A stretch of DNA of 24,102 nucleotides from DAOUET01 sp034430155 (GTDB lineage: Bacteria; Chloroflexota; Anaerolineae; Anaerolineales; UBA4823). The DNA is taken from assembly GCA_034430155.1 (NCBI GenBank), contig DAOUET010000094.1:1-24102 (forward strand), read 5' to 3'. The translations under genes were made by a program, and so were the position numbers. Shown here piece by piece: positions 18,034 to 24,102 of the stretch. Position 1 is the first letter of the stretch. Each line of letters opens with the position of its first letter. The notes below the pieces were generated by a model. It saw nothing but the letters and a program-made list of their open reading frames with translations. It searched no databases and was not told where the DNA came from.

Positions 18034-18593
18034 GTGGGATTTTCTTCCTTTAGCTAAGATACAGCTCTTATGTTGGCAAATTTCGGTTCTCAGAGAGTTG
18101 CAGTGGTCGAGGCTATCAATGGGAATAACCCGGATGGGTTTCCCACCTTGCTCACTTTGATCGATTATATTCAGACGGTCACAGGTTTAATCACCTGTTC
18201 GGCCACAAGGATCAGCTGGATGAATATCGCTTTTTGATTTTTTTCGGGAATCTTCGGCACCTCACTTTCCGCCTGGATAATCCCCCCTCGCCTCAATATA
18301 TTATCGTGGATCACAGTGGCTGTGTCTAATGATATTTATCCAACTTCCTTGTGACATCTGTAATATCCCCTTTTGGTCGAGGGCCTTCGCGCCAGCAGAA
18401 CTTGATGCCTGCCGGTGTATAATCCTATTATGGCGTGGGAAGTCTCCATTACTAAATATACCTTTATGTCCCAATTGCTTTGTGGACGTACAGTCTCGAA
18501 CCGATGACACAATATCTGTCAGTTCAGCGGTCCCGATTGAGAATCTTTTTCCGAACAGGGGGGATATTTTTTTCAAAGTGAGGGATTGTCGTC
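18034..18593. other. 560-bp divergent intergenic region with possible coding debris
   Basis: No supportable gene. An ATG at 18070 opens a 55-codon + frame (LANFGSQRVAVVEAINGNNP...). A neighbouring frame then reads plausibly as protein to about 18330 (NHLFGHKDQLDEYRFL...), as if one gene had been frameshifted near 18190. I do not recognise either piece. A small inverted repeat (ACAGGT, 18181-18186, with ACCTGT, 18193-18198) is present. The region must contain the promoters of the exported-protein gene and of the RyR operon. Confidence 0.5.
18418..18423 (+). promoter_or_regulatory. Possible -10 box of the RyR-SLOG-TrkA-TIR operon
   Basis: A perfect TATAAT lies about 170 bases before the first gene. 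No acceptable -35 sits 16-18 bases upstream; TTGATG at 18402-18407 is only ten bases away. The element may be activator-dependent or accidental. Confidence 0.25.
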
Positions 18594-21299
18594 ATGTCAT
18601 CTAATCCGAAAACAAAAATAAATACCATCGTCACCGGCGACATCACCATGGACTGGAACCTAGCACGCATCAACCGTGGAGCAGGCAAGGACGTCACGTG
18701 GAACCCGGATGTCAGCACTCATGCGAGCTGGCAAAGAGGAGGCGCTGCACTCCTGGCCGACCTGATCGAGACAATCGCTTCAAGCTCGGAAAACCTGTCG
18801 CAGCATAATATCAACATCTACCAGACGGCAGCCCCACGCCAACCTGTCGATCCGGGAGACGAACGCTACCACCACTCCTACGCCATCTGGTCACCCATTA
18901 AAGATAACGGACAGGTCGTCTGGCGGGTGGCAGAGTTTCTGGGCATCGCTCGTTGCCCCGGAAACCGTGATAACGATAGTCTTCACTTTCAGCAGGTGGT
19001 TGACGAACCTGAGCGTGTGGACCTGCTTGTGCTGGATGACGCAGACCTCGGTTTTCGGGATAACGAAGCCCTGTGGCCCAGATGCCTGAAGGACGGATCG
19101 CGGCGTCCGTGGGTGATTCTCAAGATGAGTAAACCTGTTGCCAGAGGTCCGCTATGGGAACACCTGATCGAGAACTTTCCAGACCGCCTGGTTACTATCA
19201 CTACCGTGGATGACCTGCGCCGTACTGCGGTGCAGATCAGCGAGGGACTATCCTGGGAACGAACTGCACAGGACCTGACATGGGAGCTGGTGCACAGCCC
19301 GCGCATCAAAGCCATGGCACGCTGCGCCCATGTCGTGGTCTCGTTCGGTCCTGCTGGTGCTATTGTGCTCACACGAATATCTGCAACAAATGAGGAACCA
19401 GAAAAAACAGGGGAAGAATTAATCGATTGGAAACGCAAGCTGGTGTTCGATCCGAAGGTGATCGAAGGGATGTGGGAAGCCGAACATCCCGGGGGCGTAA
19501 TCGGCTACACGACTTGCATTGTAGGCGGGATTGCCCAGAAGATGCTTTCCTCATTGGATGAAGCAGACATCCTGCCAGGAGTACAAACCGGTCTGGAAAC
19601 GTTGCGCTTTTTGCACAAAGAAGGATACGCCAATACTGGCAGCGATGGTCGCCCCCATCTTGTTTTCCCGCTCAAGCAGGTTGCCCAGCAACTATCCACT
19701 GAGCCGATTAACTTCGCCCTGGTTGATATCCAGGATCCGGTCCATTTTTTGAGCGCCAAACCCAGAGGGGAGGAACGGGCGCCATTGGACGGTTTCTGGA
19801 CAATACTTGGAGATCGCTACAAGGTTGACCTGGACAAGATCTGCGAACAGATTGTCCTGGAAGGTGGTGAAATCACATTACGGGACGTCCCCCAGGGTAT
19901 CTTCGGTGGCCTGTTCACCGTGGACCGACAGGAGATCGAAAGTTTCCGCAGCATTGGCACACTTGCTGCAGAGTATTTGAGCCAGGCGAGACCGAAACGC
20001 CCGTTGTCCATCGCCGTATTTGGTGCCCCGGGTTCTGGAAAATCCTTCGGTATCATCCAGGTGGCGAACACACTCGCACCCGGGCGCATCAAGGTGCTCG
20101 AATTTAACCTGTCGCAATTTGAGTCCACAGACGAGCTCGGGGACGCGTTGCACCAGGTTCGAGACGCGAACCTCAGCGGGAAGTTCCCGCTCGTTTTCTG
20201 GGACGAGTTCGATACGCCTTTATCTGGCAAGCCATTGGGTTGGCTGCCCTATTTCCTGGCGCCCATGCAGGACGGCGCGTTCCGGGAAGGGCAAATTGTG
20301 CACCCCATCGGACCTGCGATCTTCGTTTTCGCCGGCGGCACCAGCGAACGGATGGCGTCCTTCGGTCAGGGGCTGGATGAAGAGACCTTCAGAGGGGCTA
20401 AAGTTCCGGATTTTATCAGCCGCTTGAAGGGCTTTGTCAATGTTTTGGGACCCAACCCGCAGGGCTCTAAAAATGGTGACTCTTCCGCAGCAGATCCATT
20501 CTACATCATCCGCCGGGCGATATTATTGCGTTCGATCTTATGGCGCAACGCACGCCACCTGTTCCAACCAAATGACGGAATCCAGGTGCTGAACATCGAT
20601 AAAGGGGTACTGCGTGCCTTCCTCAAGACCCGGTTCTACAAACACGGTATCCGTTCCATGGAATCGATCGTCGACATGAGCCAGCTTGCTGGTAAGACCA
20701 AGTACGAGAGGTCCAGCTTACCGCCTGAAACGCAGCTCGACCTGCACGTCGACGGCCAGGAGTTCCTGGCGCTGGTGCAGCAGATCGAGCTCACCAAAGA
20801 AACGCTGGATAAACTGGCAATTTTGTTCCATAAGAATTTTTGCACTCAACTGAAAAAACAGGATTACGTGTATGGGAAAGTAACAGACGATGTCGTCAAG
20901 ACGCACAGTTCGTTGAAAGATTTTTATGATTTGCCAGATGACGAGCAGGAACAGAACCGCGACACGGTGCGTCACATACATAATAAGCTGACTGCCAGCG
21001 GGTACATCATGATCCCTGCGCGCAGCAACGAACCGTCCTTCGAATTCCCGGGCACGTTTCTGGAAGAGCTGGCAATCATGGAACACGACCGCTGGATGCG
21101 CATGAAATTTGCTGATGGTTGGCAGGAAGCACCTGTGACAGACAAGGAAAATAAATTACATGCCGACCTGGTTCCCTGGGAGAAACTGTCTGAGGAAGCA
21201 AAGGAAAAGGACATAGATTTTGTACTAGCCATCCCAGGAATACTTGCCAAGGCCGGGTACACCGTGGTTGAATTGCGCCCCATGAAGGCAGAGCGTTGA
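18594..21299 (+). CDS. Ribokinase-like / AAA+ ATPase with C-terminal tandem RyR domains, 901 aa
   Basis: The ATG at 18594 has GTGAGGG about nine bases upstream. Residues about 10-345 look like a PfkB/ribokinase-fold domain: VTGDITMDW at 13-21, CAHVVVSFGPAGAIVL at 244-259, and GYTTCIVGGIAQ at 304-315 in place of the usual GAGD loop. An AAA+ module follows with Walker A GAPGSGKS (477-484), Walker B LVFWDEFD (533-540), a sensor-1-like IFVFAGGTS (576-584) and GIRSMESIV (685-693) in the sensor-2 region. The C-terminus holds two RyR-like repeats (about 745-810 and 825-895; second with MEHDRWM and HADLVPWEKL). No TM or signal peptide. It is first in the operon, one base from the SLOG gene. Inferred role: an ATP-driven sensor or regulator that uses RyR to bind a ligand or a partner. 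The ribokinase-like domain lacks an obvious catalytic GAGD motif and may only bind ligand. Confidence 0.85.
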   Translation: MSSNPKTKINTIVTGDITMDWNLARINRGAGKDVTWNPDVSTHASWQRGGAALLADLIETIASSSENLSQHNINIYQTAAPRQPVDPGDERYHHSYAIWSPIKDNGQVVWRVAEFLGIARCPGNRDNDSLHFQQVVDEPERVDLLVLDDADLGFRDNEALWPRCLKDGSRRPWVILKMSKPVARGPLWEHLIENFPDRLVTITTVDDLRRTAVQISEGLSWERTAQDLTWELVHSPRIKAMARCAHVVVSFGPAGAIVLTRISATNEEPEKTGEELIDWKRKLVFDPKVIEGMWEAEHPGGVIGYTTCIVGGIAQKMLSSLDEADILPGVQTGLETLRFLHKEGYANTGSDGRPHLVFPLKQVAQQLSTEPINFALVDIQDPVHFLSAKPRGEERAPLDGFWTILGDRYKVDLDKICEQIVLEGGEITLRDVPQGIFGGLFTVDRQEIESFRSIGTLAAEYLSQARPKRPLSIAVFGAPGSGKSFGIIQVANTLAPGRIKVLEFNLSQFESTDELGDALHQVRDANLSGKFPLVFWDEFDTPLSGKPLGWLPYFLAPMQDGAFREGQIVHPIGPAIFVFAGGTSERMASFGQGLDEETFRGAKVPDFISRLKGFVNVLGPNPQGSKNGDSSAADPFYIIRRAILLRSILWRNARHLFQPNDGIQVLNIDKGVLRAFLKTRFYKHGIRSMESIVDMSQLAGKTKYERSSLPPETQLDLHVDGQEFLALVQQIELTKETLDKLAILFHKNFCTQLKKQDYVYGKVTDDVVKTHSSLKDFYDLPDDEQEQNRDTVRHIHNKLTASGYIMIPARSNEPSFEFPGTFLEELAIMEHDRWMRMKFADGWQEAPVTDKENKLHADLVPWEKLSEEAKEKDIDFVLAIPGILAKAGYTVVELRPMKAER

Positions 21300-21300
21300 T

Positions 21301-21888
21301 ATGGTCGCCGTTGGCGTCAGCGGTCACAGGGATCTAATCGATTTAGAGGCTGTCTCCAAAGCCGTGGACGAAGCGCTGCGCGAAATCCTTGCCGCGTACG
21401 AAGATGATCCGTTACAGGTGATCTCGCCTCTAGCGGAAGGCGCCGATCGTGTAGTGGTTTGGCGTGCGATGGAAAACAATGTTGTGCATCTGGTCGTACC
21501 TCTCCCGTTGGAGATGTCCGATTACATGCTCGATTTCAAATCTATCTCTTCCAAAGCAGAGTTCATAACCCTGCTCGAGCAGGCCGACCAGGTCATTGAA
21601 CTCCCAGCCGAGCTCACCCGAGCAGCCTGTTATCTGGCTACTGGGATGTACGTACTAGATCACAGCGACGTGCTAATCGCAATATGGGACGGAGCTCCCG
21701 CCAGAGGGATCAGCGGCACCGCTGAGATTGTGGCTGAAGCGCGCAGGCGAGGTATGCCCATAGCATGGGTGCAGGTCGCAGGTAGAGTTCAAGAATCCTC
21801 ATCTGTTACAAGGAAGATAATCGGGGGAGTACGTGTACATTATGAACGCTTTCCCATCCAATTTGAAAGCAATACTGGTGGTTTATGA
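21301..21888 (+). CDS. SLOG-like Rossmann-fold protein, 195 aa
   Basis: The ATG follows the AAA gene's stop by one base, so translation is probably coupled. The protein has the pattern of the SLOG (SMF/DprA-LOG) superfamily: GVSGHRD near the N-terminus (5-11), SPLAEGADR (42-50), a core strand DVLIAIWDG (123-131) and a GISGTAEIVAEA loop (136-147) in the place of the GGxGT nucleotide-binding motif. No membrane segment. In comparative-genomic work SLOG domains are proposed to sense or make nucleotide-derived ligands in conflict systems. That is family-level knowledge, not shown for this protein. Set between an ATPase and a channel-like protein that both carry RyR pairs, it could supply or sense the signal that RyR reads. 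A LOG-type nucleotide hydrolase is an alternative. Confidence 0.75.
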   Translation: MVAVGVSGHRDLIDLEAVSKAVDEALREILAAYEDDPLQVISPLAEGADRVVVWRAMENNVVHLVVPLPLEMSDYMLDFKSISSKAEFITLLEQADQVIELPAELTRAACYLATGMYVLDHSDVLIAIWDGAPARGISGTAEIVAEARRRGMPIAWVQVAGRVQESSSVTRKIIGGVRVHYERFPIQFESNTGGL

Positions 21889-23696
21889 ACCGTTTTAGAG
21901 CGTGGTGGCGAAGTCGCGGCAGCCGCTGGTGGTCGGATTACCATTGGCCAATTTTACTGGTGCTTGGATTGGTCGCGCTGCTCATGGGGTTGATCGGTTT
22001 CACAAAAAATGGCATTTCTACCGGTGAAGAAAGGACTTTCCTGGACAACCTGTATCTGGCGCTGGGGTTGCTCTCCATGAATTCGGGCTCTGTTCCCGGC
22101 CCGGTGAGTTGGGAGCTTCAGGTCGCCCGTTTTTTAGTGCCTGCCCTGGCCGCTTACACCGCTCTGCTGGCGTTAGCCACGGTTTTTACCCAACAGTCGC
22201 AGCAAGTCAGATTATGGTTCATGCGCGATCACATCATCATCTGCGGTCTGGGGAAAAAGGGTGTGCGGCTTGCCAACCAGTTTCGAGACCGTGGCAAGAA
22301 AGTGGTCGTCATCGAAGCAGACCAGGGCAACGACTGGATCGAGGCCTCCCGCTCCTCGGGGGCAATCGTACTCAACGGTGATGCCAGCGACTCTGAGATG
22401 CTGCGTAAGGCGCGCCTGAACCGAGCCAGGTACCTGATATCTGTTGTTGGAGACGATGGTAAAAACGCCGAGGTAGCAGTCCAGGCTGAAAAATTATCCT
22501 TCGAAAGAGAAGATGGCGCGCTTACCTGCATCATCCACATTGTCGACCCGCAGCTATGGTATCTGCTGCGAGAGAAAGAACTTTACATCACTGCCGATTC
22601 TCATTTCAGACTGGAACTGTTCAACATCTTCGATCGCGGTGCCAGCCTGCTGTTAAAGATATATTCACCCTGGGGCGGTGACGAGGGTGATCCGGTCTGT
22701 AGCAACCGTCTGATCCTCGTCGGTCTAGGAAAACTGGGGCAGTCCCTGATTGTTCAGGCTGCCTTCCAATGGCGGAAGCAATGGGTGAACGCGGACCAGC
22801 GTTTGAGATTCACGCTCATCGACCTGGACGCCAAGCAGAAGAAAGAGACCTTATGCGTGAGGTATCCCCACCTGGAAGAAGTCAGCGAACTTGAACCCCT
22901 GCAGATGGACGTGCGTTCCGCGGAATTCCAGCGCGCTGAGTTCCTATATGATAGAGTAGGAAACTGTGATGTCGATAGTGTCTACGTCTGCATGGACAAC
23001 GACGCCCTGGGTTTACACACCGGGCTAACCTTATACCAGAAAATCAGGGATCACCAAATCCCGGTAATTGTGCGCATGGCTGAGGACGCTGGACTGGCCG
23101 TCTTGCTGAAGGATGACGATAAAAATAAGAGCACGTATAAAAATCTGCATGCCTTCCCCCTGCTCGACCAGACCTGCACGCCCGATTTAATCTTACGAGG
23201 AACACACGAGGTGTTGGCCCGCGATCTGCACGAGGCTTACCTGGAGGGCCTGGACAGCGAAAAGGTAATGGACGAAGGTGATCCAGCGCGGGACTCATGG
23301 GAAAATCTACCCGAAGACATAAAGGAGAAAAATCGCCGGCAGGCGGACCGGATCGGCGTGATCCTGGACGAACATGGCTACCGCATTGCACCCCTGACGG
23401 ATTGGAATGCGGTAAACCTGGTCTTCAGGGAAGAGGAGGGGGCAAATGAGGTCGAATCCATGGCGCGCATGGAGCACGAGTTGTGGTGCCAGGAGATGAT
23501 TGCAAAACATTGGAAATATGGAATACAGAAGGATGAAGATTTGAAGACCAATCCCGATCTGGTTCCCTGGCAGGATTTACCTCCAGCCGAAAAGGAGAAG
23601 AACTTCCGTTTTGTGCGAGATTTGCCGCGTTTGCTTACCCGGGCAGGGTTCCAGGTGGAACAGCAATCCCCAAGCGCAAAAGAAAGTGCGGAGTGA
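21885..23696 (+). CDS. Two-TM channel-like protein with two TrkA-N domains and tandem RyR domains, 603 aa
   Basis: The start overlaps the SLOG stop (ATGA), so the two are coupled. Two TM helices (about 21-40 and 82-103) flank a loop in the position of a K+-channel pore, but no TVGYG-like filter is present. Two Rossmann TrkA-N/RCK domains follow: IICGLGKKG (118-126) with VVVIEAD (140-146), and LILVGLGKLGQ (276-286). Two RyR-like repeats end the protein (about 440-500 and 525-590; MARMEHELWCQE and NPDLVPWQDLP). TrkA-N domains bind NAD(H) or other nucleotides and gate ion transport. RyR repeats here are cytosolic. Inferred role: a membrane effector gated by nucleotide or RyR ligand, for instance causing ion leakage. 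A partial copy of its 3' end lies at 3373-4002. Confidence 0.85.
   Translation: MNRFRAWWRSRGSRWWSDYHWPILLVLGLVALLMGLIGFTKNGISTGEERTFLDNLYLALGLLSMNSGSVPGPVSWELQVARFLVPALAAYTALLALATVFTQQSQQVRLWFMRDHIIICGLGKKGVRLANQFRDRGKKVVVIEADQGNDWIEASRSSGAIVLNGDASDSEMLRKARLNRARYLISVVGDDGKNAEVAVQAEKLSFEREDGALTCIIHIVDPQLWYLLREKELYITADSHFRLELFNIFDRGASLLLKIYSPWGGDEGDPVCSNRLILVGLGKLGQSLIVQAAFQWRKQWVNADQRLRFTLIDLDAKQKKETLCVRYPHLEEVSELEPLQMDVRSAEFQRAEFLYDRVGNCDVDSVYVCMDNDALGLHTGLTLYQKIRDHQIPVIVRMAEDAGLAVLLKDDDKNKSTYKNLHAFPLLDQTCTPDLILRGTHEVLARDLHEAYLEGLDSEKVMDEGDPARDSWENLPEDIKEKNRRQADRIGVILDEHGYRIAPLTDWNAVNLVFREEEGANEVESMARMEHELWCQEMIAKHWKYGIQKDEDLKTNPDLVPWQDLPPAEKEKNFRFVRDLPRLLTRAGFQVEQQSPSAKESAE
23076..23696 (+). 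repeat. Direct repeat of the TrkA-RyR 3' end (copy B, in the intact gene)
   Basis: Partner of 3373-4002. The shared segment begins at the internal ATG of codon 398 and covers the rest of the gene. Read around the terminal repeat, the two copies bracket the TIR-lectin gene and the NACHT pseudogene. Confidence 0.9.
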
Positions 23697-23709
23697 AACT
23701 GTCAGGAAA

Positions 23710-23717
23710 AGGAGGTG
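23710..23717 (+). promoter_or_regulatory. Strong Shine-Dalgarno of the TIR gene
   Basis: AGGAGGTG, a full match to the anti-SD, sits eight bases before the ATG at 23726 and only 13 bases after the TrkA-RyR stop. It fixes the TIR start and fits an operon in which TIR is translated well on its own rather than by coupling. Confidence 0.85.
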
Positions 23718-23725
23718 CATAGATC

Positions 23726-24102
23726 ATGGCACACGATGTGTTTATCAGTTACTCAAGCAAAGACAAGACCGTTGCCAATGCCGTCTGTGCGACCCTTGAA
23801 GGAAGAAAGATCCGTTGTTGGATCGCTCCCCGAGACGTCCCACCCGGTCTACCCTACGCGGCGGCTCTAGTCAACGCTATTAATGACTGTAAAGTCTTTG
23901 TACTGATTCTCTCGAAAGGATCTAACACTTCGGGAGCAGTTATGCGAGAGGTTGAAGAAGCTGTAGATAGCGGAACCCCCATCATCCCCATACGCATCGA
24001 AGAAATTGAACCTACGGAAGCGATGCGTTACTACATCAAGTCGATCCATTGGATCGATGCCATGAGTCCTCCATTGCAAAAGCACCTTGGGAAACTGGCC
24101 GA
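23726..24102 (+). CDS. TIR domain of a TIR-TM-lectin protein (3' end off the window)
   Basis: From the ATG the frame runs open to the end of the window. It contains a whole TIR domain: DVFISYSSKD (4-13), CWIAPRDVPPG (31-41), GAVMREVEEA (Glu75 at the likely catalytic position) and PIIPIRIEEIEP, then HWIDA. Codon 85 starts at 23978, the first base of the terminal repeat, in the same frame as the partial gene at position 1. The natural continuation is therefore the TM and C-type-lectin part at 1-1443. It lies 29 nt after the TrkA-RyR gene and is the probable fourth gene of the operon. TIR domains of this type are often NADases in bacterial defence; activity here is inferred. It is clearly related to, but not the same as, the TIR at 15242. 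Confidence 0.9.
   Translation, partial: MAHDVFISYSSKDKTVANAVCATLEGRKIRCWIAPRDVPPGLPYAAALVNAINDCKVFVLILSKGSNTSGAVMREVEEAVDSGTPIIPIRIEEIEPTEAMRYYIKSIHWIDAMSPPLQKHLGKLA
23978..24102. repeat. Terminal direct repeat, right copy
   Basis: Identical to positions 1-125 (offset 23,977). Joining the two copies keeps the TIR reading frame open. Confidence 0.95.

Noticed and set aside
18181..18198. Hairpin ACAGGT/ACCTGT as a terminator
   Set aside because: The six-base stem has no U-tract on either side and does not follow a supported gene end.
18301..18604. Overlapping 91-codon frames on both strands before the RyR operon
   Set aside because: No recognisable domain, composition not protein-like, and the + frame overlaps the start of the ATPase gene.
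1..24102. Plasmid or phage genome, suggested by the matching ends
   Set aside because: No replication initiator, partition, relaxase, integrase, terminase, capsid or tail gene was found, so the matching ends alone do not support either.

Overview
The window looks like part of a Chloroflexota genome (Anaerolineae or a relative), most likely from a metagenome. The reasons are family style only: very large secreted beta-helix proteins built on IGTD/GNLISGN repeats, a threonine-proline-rich exported protein, C-terminal tails of the form YxPLIVK or WLPLIAHDF, and several TIR and STAND proteins side by side. No rRNA, tRNA, CRISPR array, transposase, integrase or plasmid replication gene was seen. 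The first 125 bases recur exactly as the last 125 bases, so the window is either a closed circle of 23,977 bp or a stretch between two identical copies of a TIR-coding segment.

Right end (18594-24102, + strand): a tight operon encodes a ribokinase-like/AAA+ ATPase with a C-terminal RyR pair, a SLOG-like Rossmann protein, a two-TM/TrkA-N/RyR membrane protein and a TIR protein that runs off the end. Read across the end repeat, this last protein continues in frame into the gene at the left edge, giving a predicted 564-residue protein with an N-terminal TIR, one TM segment, a C-type-lectin-like domain and a C-terminal beta-sandwich. This is the most interesting part of the window: a candidate nucleotide-signal conflict or sensory system with an ATPase, a probable nucleotide-ligand protein, a channel-like effector and a TIR receptor.

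Left end (1-4002, + strand): the lectin half of the TIR receptor, then a decayed DUF4062-NACHT (STAND) gene with four in-frame stops and two frameshifts. That gene is cut off where it joins a second copy of the 3' end of the TrkA-RyR gene.

Middle (4172-15421, - strand): a three-gene operon with a good sigma-70-type promoter. It encodes a cytosolic TIR-AAA-TPR protein, then a secreted beta-helix protein with ten obvious repeats (start overlaps by 29 nt), then a secreted beta-helix/PPC/gingipain-like protease (18 nt gap).

Between these (15488-18593) lie remnants and one secreted protein: a 5'-truncated bactofilin followed by a perfect intrinsic terminator, a DUF5666-like pseudogene with a nonsense codon, an intact TP-rich exported protein, and 560 bp without a supportable gene upstream of the RyR operon.
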